Positions 45,946 to 56,454 of a DNA stretch of 64,000 nt are shown in pieces. The position numbers were made by a program, and so were the translations under genes. The notes beneath the pieces were generated by a model. It worked only from the letters and a program-made list of their open reading frames with translations, had not been told where the DNA came from and made no database searches. Each line of letters starts with the position of its first letter. Position 1 is the first letter of the stretch. The DNA is from Pseudomonas thivervalensis (lineage in GTDB: Bacteria; Pseudomonadota; Gammaproteobacteria; Pseudomonadales; Pseudomonadaceae). Location of the stretch: contig NZ_LHVE01000004.1 in assembly GCF_001269655.1 (NCBI RefSeq), positions 1 to 64,000 on the forward strand, written 5' to 3'.

Positions 45946-46419
45946 ATGCGTATTGGCCACGGCTACGATGTTCACCGTTTCGCTGAAGGCGACTTCATTA
46001 CTCTGGGCGGCGTGCGGATCGCACACGGCTTCGGGCTGCTCGCGCATTCTGACGGTGATGTCCTGCTGCACGCCTTGAGCGATGCACTGCTCGGCGCGGC
46101 TGCCCTGGGTGACATCGGCAAGCACTTCCCCGACACCGACCCGCAGTTCAAGGGTGCCGACAGCCGCGTGCTGCTGCGCCATGTGGTCGCGCTGATCCAC
46201 GCCAAGGGCTGGAAAGTCGGCAATGTCGATAACACCATCGTTGCCCAGGCGCCCAAGATGGCCCCGCACATCGAGGCGATGCGCCGGTTGATCGCCGAGG
46301 ATCTTCAAGTTGAGTTGGACCAAGTGAACGTGAAAGCCACCACCACCGAGAAGCTGGGCTTCGTCGGTCGCGAAGAAGGTATTGCCGTCCATTCCGTTGC
46401 CTTGTTGCTGCGCCCATGA
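45946..46419 (+). CDS. ispF: 2-C-methyl-D-erythritol 2,4-cyclodiphosphate synthase
   Basis: A 157-residue trimeric MEP-pathway enzyme. Metal ligands Asp8, His10 and His42 are present ([15 protein letters not shown]), and the [13 protein letters not shown] flap motif follows. Starts right after a T run; overlaps truD by 4 bases. Confidence 0.96.
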   Translation: MRIGHGYDVHRFAEGDFITLGGVRIAHGFGLLAHSDGDVLLHALSDALLGAAALGDIGKHFPDTDPQFKGADSRVLLRHVVALIHAKGWKVGNVDNTIVAQAPKMAPHIEAMRRLIAEDLQVELDQVNVKATTTEKLGFVGREEGIAVHSVALLLRP

Positions 46420-47461
46420 CCGAACTGGAACTGTTGGGGCCGCGGGCCTACGGCGAGTCGTTGGGCAGCGCGGTACTCAAGGCCAGCGCTGAAGATTTCC
46501 AAGTCGATGAAGTGCTCGACATCCCGTTGACCGGTGATGGCGAGCACCTGTGGATCTGGGTTGAAAAGCGTGGCTTGAATACCGAAGAGGCTGCCCGGCG
46601 AATCGCCAAGGCCGCCGGCGTGCCGTTGCGCACCGTCAGCTACGCCGGGCTCAAGGACCGTCAGGCCCTGACCCGCCAGTGGTTCAGCGTCCAATTGCCG
46701 GGCAAGGCCGATCCGGACCTGTCGGCGGCGGAGAACGACACGCTGAAGATCCTCAAGACCGCCCGTCACAAGCGCAAGCTGCAACGCGGGGCGCATTCGG
46801 CCAATGGCTTTACCTTGCGCCTGACCCAGTTCACAGGCGACAAGGCGGCGATCGAGGCGCGTCTGCAGCAGATCATTCGCCAGGGCATCCCGAACTACTT
46901 CGGCGCCCAGCGTTTCGGCCATGACGGTGGCAACGTCGTTGATGCCCGCGCGTGGGCGGCACGCAAGGCCTTGCCGGAGCAGCGCAACGTGCGTTCGCGC
47001 CTGCTGTCCACGGCGCGCAGTTTTTTATTCAACAAAGTGCTGGCGGCCAGGGTGGCCGACGGTACCTGGCAACAGGCTCAAGTGGGCGACTTGCTGGCCT
47101 TTACCGACAGCCGCAGTTTCTTCCCGGCCGGGGAGGCTGAATGCAGCGATCCGCGCCTGGCGATTCTTGATCTGCACCCGACCGGGCCGCAGTGGGGCGA
47201 GGGACCTTCGCCTGCCGCTGGCGTGGTCTTCGAGTTGGAGCAGGCTATCGCCGAAGGCGAGGCGGATTTGCGCGACTGGTTGATAAACGCGGGAATGAAT
47301 CACGAACGTCGCATCCTGCGACTGCCCATTGGCGGGCTGTCGTGGCATTATCCCGAGCCTGACATTCTGCAATTGGAATTCGTCCTGCCGGCCGGATGTT
47401 TCGCCACTGTCTTGGTGCGCGAACTCGTCGATCTGGTGCCAGCAGGGCAGACGGACAGCCC

Positions 47462-47474
<13 letters not shown>
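46416..47474 (+). CDS. truD: tRNA pseudouridine(13) synthase TruD
   Basis: A 352-residue pseudouridine synthase for U13 of tRNA(Glu). The catalytic Asp81 is in [13 protein letters not shown]. The C-terminal part overlaps surE by 13 bases. Normal length. Confidence 0.95.
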
Positions 47475-48888
<1,414 letters not shown>

Positions 48889-49099
48889 GCATTTATAAAC
48901 GGACGCTGAATTCCGTGGTCACGCCTGTGTCTTACAGCGGTACCGATTCGCTGAACAGAGCCCAATGGCGTCGAGCAAACGTGTGCGGTGGTAGTTTGCG
49001 CTTCATTAATAGAGGCGCAGTCGTCGCCAGCTATATTTGTATGAATGCTGCCTGGACAGGCAGCCTCCAATTTTTCAGCCACCACAAAGGGAGCGGCGG
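48889..49099 (+). promoter_or_regulatory. gap between pcm and nlpD
   Basis: A 211-base gap without a credible gene. A perfect 8-bp hairpin, GCTGCCTG-GA-CAGGCAGC, lies at about 49048-49065. The nlpD promoter should be here; rpoS is usually driven in part from inside nlpD. Confidence 0.3.
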
Positions 49100-49945
49100 G
49101 TGAGTCTCACAGTCATTGCGCAGCGTATGGGTATCACGAGCTTTCAGCGCCTGGTGACTGGCCTTGTCTTGAGCACTTTGCTGGTCGGTTGTTCCAGTAC
49201 GCCGTCGAGCAATGTCCGGGTTGTCGATCGCAACAGTGCAACACCTCAACGTCCTACGGTAACGACCGGTCAATATGTAGTCCGTCGCGGCGATACTTTG
49301 TTTTCCATCGCTTTTCGCTACGGCTGGGACTACAAAGCCCTCGCGGCGCGCAACAACATTCCTGCGCCTTATACGATTCACCCCGGTCAGACGATTCGCT
49401 TCGATGGCCGTAGCGGTTCAGCGCCTACCGCCGTGGTGACACAGTCGGGGTCGACGCCTTCATCGTCGAGCAAAACAACCGTCATCCGCCGGCCGGCGGG
49501 GGCTGGGACGGCGGTAGTACCGTCCGTCGCGAGCAAACCGCCCCCTGCTCCGATGCCTCCCGCAGGCCCCGCCCCGACAGGCTGGGGATGGCCTTCTAAT
49601 GGCGTTCTCATTGGAAAATTCTCTTCAAACGGTAGTTTGAATAAAGGAATTGATATCGCCGGGGATTTGGGACAGCCTGTTTTAGCTGCGTCTGATGGCA
49701 CGGTTGTGTACGCCGGGAGTGGTTTGAGGGGCTACGGCGAACTCGTCATCATCAAACACAGCGATACCTACGTCAGTGCCTACGGTCACAACCGCAGGCT
49801 GTTGGTTCGGGAGGGGCAGCAGGTCAAGGTCGGACAGACAATTGCCGAAATGGGATCAACGGGAACAGACCGGGTGAAACTGCATTTTGAGATTCGCCGG
49901 CAAGGTAAACCAGTCGATCCGCTGCAATTCCTGCCACGTCGTTGA
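49100..49945 (+). CDS. nlpD: lipoprotein NlpD, activator of amidase
   Basis: A 281-residue outer membrane lipoprotein: lipobox LLVGC with Cys31, a LysM domain at about 58-102 (YVVRRGDTLFSIAFRYGWD), a Ser/Pro-rich linker, and a C-terminal LytM/M23 domain. The first zinc ligand is replaced (NKGIDIAG instead of HxGxD), so it is not a protease but an activator of an N-acetylmuramoyl-L-alanine amidase during cell separation. Start is GTG, after GGGAGCGGCGG. The rpoS promoter is often inside this gene. Confidence 0.92.
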   Translation: MSLTVIAQRMGITSFQRLVTGLVLSTLLVGCSSTPSSNVRVVDRNSATPQRPTVTTGQYVVRRGDTLFSIAFRYGWDYKALAARNNIPAPYTIHPGQTIRFDGRSGSAPTAVVTQSGSTPSSSSKTTVIRRPAGAGTAVVPSVASKPPPAPMPPAGPAPTGWGWPSNGVLIGKFSSNGSLNKGIDIAGDLGQPVLAASDGTVVYAGSGLRGYGELVIIKHSDTYVSAYGHNRRLLVREGQQVKVGQTIAEMGSTGTDRVKLHFEIRRQGKPVDPLQFLPRR

Positions 49946-50051
49946 TTTGATTGTCAGCCTGTTCCGTCACGTAGAGGGAACAGGCTCCAGCGTTGCCAAG
50001 GATAAAGGCGTCGCTCGAGCTTGAGGTCGAACTCACCAAAGGACTATAACA

Positions 50052-51059
50052 ATGGCTCTCAGTAAAGAAGTGCCGGAGTTTGACATCGACGATGAGGTTC
50101 TCCTGATGGAGACCGGCATCGCTATGGATTCGATGTCGAATGATGAAGGGGCGACTCCACCTTCCGTTCGTGCCAAATCCAGACACTCCGCTTCACTTAA
50201 ACAACATAAGTACATCGATTACACCCGGGCGCTGGACGCCACTCAGCTGTACCTCAACGAAATCGGCTTCTCGCCACTGCTCTCCCCCGAGGAAGAAGTT
50301 CATTTTGCGCGGCTGTCGCAAAGTGGTGACCCGGCCGGTCGAAAACGCATGATTGAAAGCAACCTGCGCCTGGTGGTGAAAATCGCCCGACGCTATGTCA
50401 ATCGCGGGCTTTCGCTGCTGGACCTGATTGAAGAGGGCAACCTGGGCTTGATTCGCGCCGTCGAGAAATTCGACCCCGAGCGCGGCTTCCGCTTCTCGAC
50501 CTACGCCACCTGGTGGATCCGCCAGACCATCGAACGGGCAATCATGAACCAGACCCGGACGATCCGGTTGCCGATTCATGTGGTCAAGGAACTGAACGTC
50601 TACCTGCGGGCCGCCCGTGAGTTGACCCAGAAACTCGACCATGAACCTTCGCCCGAAGAAATCGCCAACCTGCTGGAAAAACCGGTGGGTGAGGTCAAGC
50701 GCATGCTTGGGCTCAATGAGCGGGTCTCCTCGGTGGACGTTTCCCTGGGGCCGGACTCGGATAAGACCTTGCTGGACACCCTCACGGATGATCGGCCCAC
50801 TGACCCGTGTGAACTGCTTCAGGATGATGACCTGTCCCAGAGCATCGACCAATGGCTCTCGGAGTTGACCGACAAGCAACGGGAAGTGGTGATTCGCCGC
50901 TTTGGCTTGCGGGGGCATGAAAGCAGCACGCTTGAAGATGTCGGGCTGGAAATTGGATTGACGCGTGAGCGGGTCAGGCAGATCCAGGTTGAAGGCCTCA
51001 AGCGTCTGCGAGAGATCCTGGAGAAAAACGGCTTGTCGAGCGAGTCGTTGTTTCAATAA
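50052..51059 (+). CDS. rpoS: RNA polymerase sigma factor RpoS
   Basis: A 335-residue sigma-70-family factor for stationary phase and stress. Region 2 ([46 protein letters not shown] in part), region 3 and the C-terminal HTH ([26 protein letters not shown]) are intact. Its long mRNA and rsmZ just downstream put it at the Gac/Rsm control point. Confidence 0.98.
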   Translation: MALSKEVPEFDIDDEVLLMETGIAMDSMSNDEGATPPSVRAKSRHSASLKQHKYIDYTRALDATQLYLNEIGFSPLLSPEEEVHFARLSQSGDPAGRKRMIESNLRLVVKIARRYVNRGLSLLDLIEEGNLGLIRAVEKFDPERGFRFSTYATWWIRQTIERAIMNQTRTIRLPIHVVKELNVYLRAARELTQKLDHEPSPEEIANLLEKPVGEVKRMLGLNERVSSVDVSLGPDSDKTLLDTLTDDRPTDPCELLQDDDLSQSIDQWLSELTDKQREVVIRRFGLRGHESSTLEDVGLEIGLTRERVRQIQVEGLKRLREILEKNGLSSESLFQ

Positions 51060-51111
51060 CTAAGGTAAGTACAGCAGAACGGCCTGACTGGCTGTGATGC
51101 TGTTCACTTGG

Positions 51112-51155
51112 AAAAAACGGTGCTTCTTTCAGAAATGGGAAGTGCCGTTTTTTTT
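51112..51155 (+). terminator. rpoS terminator
   Basis: A 15-pair stem (AAAAAACGGUGCUUC with GAAGUGCCGUUUUUU, two G-U pairs) followed by T's. Confidence 0.8.
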
Positions 51156-51168
51156 GGCTTGGGTTTGG

Positions 51169-51226
51169 GTGTATATCCGTTGCTGCGGAACCGCCAGCAG
51201 TCGTTACCGCAGCAACGGATATACAC
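51169..51226. repeat. 20-bp perfect inverted repeat (GTGTATATCCG family)
   Basis: GTGTATATCCGTTGCTGCGG at 51169-51188 and its exact complement at 51207-51226, with an 18-base middle. The left arm also occurs, with one change, at the start of the repeat near 54893. It may be a short internal-deletion form of that larger element. Confidence 0.7.
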
Positions 51227-51342
51227 ACCATCTCTGAAACCCCGCTCGTAGAACCATAGATCAACATCACTACGACTAATTCGGAGCTTTTGCGTTTGAG
51301 AAGAGGCGTTTGCCCAGACCTGCTCCATTTGTAGGTTCAACT

Positions 51343-51360
51343 TGTAAGCCTTTGCCTAGT
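51343..51360 (+). promoter_or_regulatory. candidate GacA upstream site of rsmZ
   Basis: TGTAAG followed by 6 bases and CCTAGT. The known GacA-box is TGTAAG-N6-CTTACA; only the left half matches well (right half 3 of 6). The position, about 185 bases before rsmZ, is the usual one. The stretch 51227-51530 shows no gene. Confidence 0.5.
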
Positions 51361-51496
51361 GTTACGTAAGCGATCAGTTCCTCATAGGCGGGACAGACAG
51401 CCATAAACGTCGTGATATTTTTATATTTAACTGATTTATAAGGAAAATTTGTTGATGAACATAGTGTGACAAAGCAAGCCACCTGTATCAGCCGCG

Positions 51497-51524
51497 TTGC
51501 ACTCGCCAGGGAAAATACTAATAT
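51497..51524 (+). promoter_or_regulatory. rsmZ promoter
   Basis: TTGCAC (51497-51502), 16 bases, TAATAT (51519-51524), with the RNA starting about 7 bases on at TGTGTCGACGG. Confidence 0.6.
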
Positions 51525-51530
51525 CAGTCC

Positions 51531-51665
51531 TGTGTCGACGGACAGACACACCCGTCAAGGACGATGGGAAGGAAGGACATCGCAGGACGCGATTCATCAG
51601 GACGATGAATAGGATTAAAGGGATTAGGGAAAAAATGTGGGCGGGTCAAACCGCCCCTTTTTTTT
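51531..51665 (+). ncRNA. rsmZ: regulatory small RNA RsmZ
   Basis: About 130 nt. It begins with hairpin TGTGTC/GACACA (51531-51550), holds many GGA motifs (AAGGACG, GAAGGAAGGACA, CAGGACG, CAGGACGATGA, TAGGATT, and so on), most in loops of short stems such as GATG..CATC, and ends with terminator GGGCGG/CCGCCC plus eight T's. The GGA loops titrate RsmA/RsmE proteins; transcription is by GacA. The place between rpoS and fdxA matches the known Pseudomonas rsmZ. Confidence 0.92.
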
Positions 51666-51693
51666 GCCCACGATTTCTTGATCCGAAAAAAGC

Positions 51694-51718
51694 AAAAAGG
51701 CCCGCAAGGGGCCTTTTA
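51694..51718 (-). terminator. terminator after fdxA
   Basis: AAAAGGCCC-GCAA-GGGGCCTTTT, read on the minus strand, 18 bases after the fdxA stop. Confidence 0.8.
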
Positions 51719-51735
51719 GATGAACGCAGGAAAGA

Positions 51736-52059
51736 TCAGCGTTCGAGGTCTGCGATCTTGCCAGTCCTGCCATCCCACTCTTCAGCGTCCGGCAGCGCAT
51801 CTTTCTTCTCGGTAATGTTCGGCCAGATCTCCGCCAGTTCAGCGTTCAGCTCAATGAAATTCTCCATGCCAGCCGGCACTTCGTCTTCCGAGAAAATGGC
51901 AGTCGCCGGGCATTCCGGCTCACACAGGGCGCAGTCGATGCACTCATCCGGGTGAATGACCAGGAAGTTCGGGCCTTCGTAGAAGCAGTCCACCGGACAG
52001 ACTTCTACGCAATCGGTGTACTTGCACTTGATGCAGTTGTCGGTGACGACGAAGGTCAT
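51736..52059 (-). CDS. fdxA: 7Fe ferredoxin FdxA
   Basis: A 107-residue ferredoxin with one 3Fe-4S and one 4Fe-4S cluster. Cys9, Cys17 and Cys50 fit the 3Fe site; Cys21, Cys40, Cys43 and Cys46 the 4Fe site, the pattern of Azotobacter ferredoxin I. Start at [12 protein letters not shown]; the frame upstream is open but not likely used. Electron carrier in the cytoplasm. Confidence 0.96.
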   Translation of the reverse strand: MTFVVTDNCIKCKYTDCVEVCPVDCFYEGPNFLVIHPDECIDCALCEPECPATAIFSEDEVPAGMENFIELNAELAEIWPNITEKKDALPDAEEWDGRTGKIADLER

Positions 52060-52201
52060 TTCTAATTCTCTCCTCAGGCGGCTGCAGCGAAGCCCCTTCA
52101 CGGCGGGGTCGCCAGGTTTGGGAGCGATAGTCTGCGAACCAGGCTAATAGCCCGCAGCATCCCAAACCGCGCGAGATTCTAACAGCTTGAAAGCCTGTGC
52201 G

Positions 52202-54781
52202 TTAGATCCGTGTCTTCAATGTATAGAGTAAATCAAGCGCCCGACGAGGAGTCAGATCGTCCAGATCGAGCTTGGCCAGTTCATCGAGTACCGGATGCGG
52301 CAGGCTGGCGAACAGGTCGCTTTGCTGTGGCACGGGCGGTTTGCCTTTGGTCGGGCGCGGTGCTTCATGGGGCAGGCTGGTGGTTTCCAGGCGGCTCAGG
52401 TGCTCGCGGGCACGGCTGATCACTTCGCTCGGCACGCCGGCCAGTTGCGCCACAGCCAGGCCGTAGCTCTGGCTGGCCGGGCCGGGCAGCACGTGGTGCA
52501 GGAACACGATGCGTTCGTTGTGCTCGGTGGCATTGAGGTGCACGTTGGCCACCAACGGCTGGCTTTCCGGCAGCACGGTGAGTTCGAAGTAATGGGTGGC
52601 GAACAGCGTGTAGGCCCGCAGGTGCGCGAGGCGTTCGGCCGCAGCCCAAGCCAGGGACAAGCCGTCGAAGGTGCTGGTGCCACGTCCGACTTCGTCCATC
52701 AGCACCAGGCTGCGCTCGGTGGCGTTGTGCAGGATGTTCGCGGTTTCGCTCATTTCCACCATGAACGTCGAACGTCCACCGGCCAGGTCGTCGCTGGAGC
52801 CGATGCGGGTGAAGATCCGGTCCACCAGGGACAATTCGCAGCTGGCCGCCGGGACGAAACTGCCAATGTGGGCCAGCAGCACGATCAGTGCGGTCTGGCG
52901 CATGTAGGTGGATTTACCGCCCATGTTCGGACCAGTGATCACCAGCATGCGGGTGTTGTCGTCCAGGCCCAGGTCGTTGGCCACGAACGGCGTGGTCAGG
53001 ACTTGCTCGACCACCGGGTGGCGACCCTGGCTGATGCGCATGCACGGCTCGCTGACGAAACGTGGGCAGTTCAGGTCCAGGTTCAAGGCCCGTTCGGCCA
53101 GGTTGCTCAGCACGTCCAGTTCCGCCAGGGCGCCGGCGGTGTCCTGCAGGGGCGGCAATTGGCTGATCAGATCCTCGAGCAGCGCTTCGTAGAGCATCTT
53201 TTCCCGAGCCAGGGCGCGGCTCTTGGCCGACAGCGCCTTGTCTTCGAACGCCTTGAGTTCCGGGGTGATGAAACGCTCGGCGCCCTTGAGGGTCTGGCGG
53301 CGAACATAATCGGCCGGGGCCTGTTCAGCCTGCTTGCTCGGCAATTCGATGAAGTAGCCGTGGATGCGGTTGTAGCCGACCTTGAGGTTGGCCAGGCCAG
53401 TGCGGGCTTTTTCCCGGGCTTCGAGGTCGATCAGGAACTGGCCGGCGTTCTCGCTCAACGCTTGCAGCTCGTCGAGTTCGGCGTCGTAGCCGGTTTTCAG
53501 CACGCCACCGTCGCGGATCACCGCCGGCGGGTTGTCGATAATGGCTTTTTCCAGCAGCGCGGCCAGCTCCGGGTAGGTGCTGGTGGTGCGCGCCAGTTGT
53601 TGCAGATGCGGGGCTTCAAGGTCGGTCATCGCCACCTGCAGTGCAGGCAGTGCACCGAGGGCATCGCGCAGGCGCGCCAAGTCACGGGGACGGGCGTTGC
53701 GCAAACCGATGCGGGCGAGGATCCGCTCGATGTCACCGATTTCCTTGAGCTGCGGTTGCAACTGCTCGAAGCGATAACGATCCAGCAGGCAGGTAATGGA
53801 GGATTGACGTGCCAACAGCACGGTCAGGTCCCGCAGCGGCCGATTCAACCAGCGGGTCAGCAGGCGGCTGCCCATGGCGGTCTGGCAGCGATCGACCACC
53901 GATTGCAAGGTGTTGTCGCGCCCACCGGCCAGGTTGGTGTCCAGCTCCAGATTGCGTCGGCTCGCGCCGTCCAGCACCACCGTGTCATCCAGACGCTCGT
54001 GACGCAGGCTGCGCAAGTGGGGCAGGGCGGTGCGCTGGGTTTCCTTGGCGTAGGCCAGCAGGCAACCGGCCGCGCCGATGGCCAGGGTCAGGTTCTCGCA
54101 ACCGAAGCCCTTGAGGTCCTGGGTGGAGAACTGCTGGCAGAGACTTTTCAGCGCCGAGTCACGCTCGAAATCCCACGGCGCCCGACGACGTACGCCACGG
54201 CGTTTTTCCGCCGGCAGGTCTTTGGGCCAGTCATCGGGAATCAACAGCTCTACCGGGTTGACCCGTTCCAGCTCCGCCAGCAGGTTTTCCCAGCCCTTGA
54301 TTTCCAGCACCGAGAAATTGCCGCTGGTGATGTCCAGCACCGCCAGGCCGAACAGGCGCTCGTCGCCCAGCACTGCGGCGATCAGGTTGTCCCGGCGCTC
54401 ATCCAGCAAGGCTTCGTCACTGACCGTTCCCGGGGTGATGATCCGCACGACTTGGCGCTCCACTGGCCCTTTGCTGGTGGCCGGGTCGCCGACTTGCTCG
54501 CAGATCACCACGGATTCGCCGAGTTTGACCAGCTTCGCCAGGTAACCTTCCGCCGCGTGGTAAGGAATCCCACACATCGGAATCGCCATGCCCGCCGATT
54601 GCCCACGCGCGGTCAGGGTGATGTCCAATAGCTTGGCGGCCTTCTTCGCGTCCTCGTAGAAGATCTCGTAGAAGTCGCCCATGCGGTAGAACATCAGCTG
54701 ATCGGGGTGCTGGTTCTTCAGGCGCCAGTATTGCTGCATCATCGGCGTGTGGGAGGACAGGTCGTTCACGGCGGTATTCAT
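52202..54781 (-). CDS. mutS: DNA mismatch repair protein MutS
   Basis: An 859-residue mismatch sensor. The mismatch-reading Phe-x-Glu is at residues 37-39 ([10 protein letters not shown]), Walker [12 protein letters not shown] is near residue 620 and Walker [16 protein letters not shown] near 695. ATG at 54781 ([10 protein letters not shown]) is chosen over 54829. No truncation. A long open frame on the other strand (52295-54631) is a shadow caused by high GC. Confidence 0.97.
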   Translation of the reverse strand: MNTAVNDLSSHTPMMQQYWRLKNQHPDQLMFYRMGDFYEIFYEDAKKAAKLLDITLTARGQSAGMAIPMCGIPYHAAEGYLAKLVKLGESVVICEQVGDPATSKGPVERQVVRIITPGTVSDEALLDERRDNLIAAVLGDERLFGLAVLDITSGNFSVLEIKGWENLLAELERVNPVELLIPDDWPKDLPAEKRRGVRRRAPWDFERDSALKSLCQQFSTQDLKGFGCENLTLAIGAAGCLLAYAKETQRTALPHLRSLRHERLDDTVVLDGASRRNLELDTNLAGGRDNTLQSVVDRCQTAMGSRLLTRWLNRPLRDLTVLLARQSSITCLLDRYRFEQLQPQLKEIGDIERILARIGLRNARPRDLARLRDALGALPALQVAMTDLEAPHLQQLARTTSTYPELAALLEKAIIDNPPAVIRDGGVLKTGYDAELDELQALSENAGQFLIDLEAREKARTGLANLKVGYNRIHGYFIELPSKQAEQAPADYVRRQTLKGAERFITPELKAFEDKALSAKSRALAREKMLYEALLEDLISQLPPLQDTAGALAELDVLSNLAERALNLDLNCPRFVSEPCMRISQGRHPVVEQVLTTPFVANDLGLDDNTRMLVITGPNMGGKSTYMRQTALIVLLAHIGSFVPAASCELSLVDRIFTRIGSSDDLAGGRSTFMVEMSETANILHNATERSLVLMDEVGRGTSTFDGLSLAWAAAERLAHLRAYTLFATHYFELTVLPESQPLVANVHLNATEHNERIVFLHHVLPGPASQSYGLAVAQLAGVPSEVISRAREHLSRLETTSLPHEAPRPTKGKPPVPQQSDLFASLPHPVLDELAKLDLDDLTPRRALDLLYTLKTRI

Positions 54782-54892
54782 GGGTGTCAGGGAAGCTCGT
54801 TGAAAGGTGTGGGGCAAAAGGAGGGGCATTGGCCCGGCTTTTCCGCGATGGGCGCAAGGTTAACATGGGTGGTCGGGGGGGACCCAGTTTGG

Positions 54893-55160
54893 GATTGGGT
54901 GTATATCCGTTGCTACGGTAACGGCTACTTATGGTTCCGCCCTGACGGCGGCTCACTTTTGAGAAGCGCAAAAGTAAGCAAAACGCTCATGCCCCACCAC
55001 TCGGTGCCTCGCCTAGGCTCGGCATGCCTGAACGAAGGCATTGCTCCGTGGGCCGCCGCGAAGGGCCATCCATGGCCCAGCGCGGCTAACCCGGCATCCA
55101 TGCCGGGTTGCCCACTGCGCAATACCTTCGTTCAGCCAGCGTGGTTAATGGGGCGCCGAG
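54893..55160. repeat. large intergenic repeat with nested palindromes
   Basis: Starts with GATTGGGTGTATATCCGTTGCT like the repeat at 51.2 kb, then contains GGTTCCGCC..GGCGGC, CTCGCCTAGGCTCGGC, CTGAACGAAGG (about 55028) matched by CCTTCGTTCAG (about 55126), GGCCATCCATGGCC and ACCCGGCATCCATGCCGGGT. No coding. It resembles the long intergenic repeats of fluorescent pseudomonads. Together with the REP array it fills the 716-base gap between mutS and the next gene. Confidence 0.6.
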
Positions 55161-55224
55161 ATCAACGTCCACCCCGAGGCGGCCTGATAGCCGACCTGGT
55201 TCTTGGTGGGACCGCGTTTCTCCT

Positions 55225-55451
55225 GTGGGAGCGGGCTTGCTCGCGAAGGCGGCCTGACAGCCGGCCTGTTTCCGGCTGTGCCCCCGATCCAATTGTGGGA
55301 GCGAGCCTGCTCGCGAAGGCGGCCTGACAGCTGGTCTGTTTCCGGTCTGCCTCCGATCCAATTGTGGGAGCGAGCTTGCTCGCGATGACGGCAGCCAATA
55401 CAACTTAGTTGTAACTGGACTACCGCCATCGCGAGCAAGCTCGCTCCCACA
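55225..55451. repeat. tandem REP array (type I)
   Basis: Three direct REP copies begin at 55225, 55295 and 55364 (periods 70 and 69), each with the spacer GCGAAGGCGGCCTGACAGC... and TTTCCGG, then one inverted copy ends at 55451. Last two form a normal inverted pair; the first two look like copies of one REP plus spacer. Confidence 0.88.
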
Positions 55452-55497
55452 GTGATGACTCGGGTTTCTCTTAGGCCTTGGCTTGCATCATGGATAC

Positions 55498-55851
55498 CTA
55501 CCTCACCTCAACCACATCCAATGCCCGATTCGCCAACAACTGGCTCAGCTCGATCATCTGTTGAACCCCCAGCAAGATATTCCGCCGCGAGCCCTTCAGG
55601 TCGAATGCGAGGTCGCTGACCATGGCGTTGGCCGAGGCCAGGGTTTCGCTGAGGTTGGCGAGCAGGCATTCGGCGTCGATGTTGGAGGCGATGATGAAAA
55701 GGGTGTCGGGCGTGTCAGCGGTTTCCTTGTCGGTTTTCGGCTTGAGGTAATAGTCCAGGGCGCGGGTGGCCGCGTCGTCGAGTTTCTTGGCGTTGGCCGA
55801 TTGGCTGCGGGAGACGTGATCGTCTGGGGGATTTGGAGTGTTCTTGCTCAT
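55498..55851 (-). CDS. DUF6124-type protein, copy 2
   Basis: A 117-residue protein of the same family as the gene at 10667-11026. Shared block LLANLSETLASANAMVSDLAFD and a C-terminal helix MIELSQLLANRALDVVEV. N-terminal 50 residues are polar and differ. No signal peptide; unknown role. It is preceded by a leader whose fold covers the ribosome binding site. It lies between the REP array and the tailocin cluster. Confidence 0.8.
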   Translation of the reverse strand: MSKNTPNPPDDHVSRSQSANAKKLDDAATRALDYYLKPKTDKETADTPDTLFIIASNIDAECLLANLSETLASANAMVSDLAFDLKGSRRNILLGVQQMIELSQLLANRALDVVEVR

Positions 55852-56075
55852 GATGCTTGGATCCTCGAAGTGGGAGCCATCACCGATTCGCTACTAAACG
55901 AAATGGGTGGCAGCTGTACGCAGGTTAGTAGACCGGGGATCCAAGAAACCGGCGCACCCGAGGGCGCCCTGCGCACAGCTACCATCGAATGCAGGAATGG
56001 GAGTACCTGACTGGATGGAGCGATGTACATCTTGGAAATACCGGGCTACTAAACCCGATCACTGATGGGCAGTGA
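55852..56075 (-). promoter_or_regulatory. structured leader of DUF6124-type gene, possible pseudoknot
   Basis: On the transcript (minus strand) GGUAGCUGUGCGCAGG (55983-55968) pairs over 16 bp with CCUGCGUACAGCUGCC (55924-55909), with two G-U pairs. Inside that loop lies a GC hairpin (55968-55951) and CUUGGAUCC (55945-55937), which pairs perfectly with GGAUCCAAG (55864-55856), part of the ribosome binding site GAGGAUCC. The pairings cross, so they form a pseudoknot or exclude one another. TTTAGTAGC occurs twice (about 56050 and 55895). Confidence 0.5.
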
Positions 56076-56245
56076 CAGGATCAAAAGTACCGGTGGCCCC
56101 CAAGGCGTACAAGCCGGCGGATTCTGGCGTAGTTGTAGGCAGAGGCGCAAGGCGACGTGGCCTTGTGTTGCGTATTTGAAGGACGGGCTTGACGTCTTTT
56201 CTTAGGGACGTGTAGGGCAAATCCCGGGTGGGGGAGTTTGGCTTT

Positions 56246-56343
56246 TGTAGGAGCTGGCGAAGCCTGCGATCTTTTGATCTTTCGCTTGGGATTCAAGTGT
56301 CTTTGGAAAGATCGCAGCCTCGTTGCACTCGACAGCTCCTACA
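56246..56343. repeat. REP pair (type III), inverted
   Basis: Same family as 31181-31283: TGTAGGAGCTGGCGAAGCCT ... GACAGCTCCTACA, with GATC palindromes inside. It separates the accessory gene from the tailocin regulator. The 56076-56245 stretch shows no credible gene. Confidence 0.85.
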
Positions 56344-56403
56344 CTGCTCGTACGGTTCAGTGTGCGTAAGCTCCTTCGCCACAATGGATGCAAAAGGCAG
56401 GAA

Positions 56404-56419
56404 TTGCATATTTATGCAA
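56404..56419 (+). promoter_or_regulatory. palindrome upstream of the tailocin regulator
   Basis: TTGCATA-TT-TATGCAA: 7-base arms, 36 bases before the regulator's ATG. The same TATGCAT-type core recurs in the main tailocin promoter, so it is a likely autoregulation operator. Confidence 0.55.
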
Positions 56420-56454
56420 AACAGCATTTGTCTTCTGCAAAAAGAACAAGCATC

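Noticed and set aside
49100..49945. NlpD as an active M23 endopeptidase
   Set aside because: The first zinc-binding histidine is replaced by Asn in NKGIDIAG, so an activator role fits better.
51276..51551. 91-residue minus-strand frame upstream of rsmZ
   Set aside because: It overlaps the rsmZ promoter region and its start, lacks a ribosome binding site, and resembles no family.
52295..54631. 778-codon frame on the plus strand across mutS
   Set aside because: Shadow of mutS; composition rich in Gln, Ala and Val, with no recognisable domain.
55086..55450. Several minus- and plus-strand frames over the REP array
   Set aside because: Repeated SRASSLPQ-like strings come from REP DNA, not from protein repeats.
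56081..56296. 71-residue minus-strand frame before the tailocin regulator
   Set aside because: Its start lies in the type III REP and it is Arg/Pro/Lys-rich without motifs.
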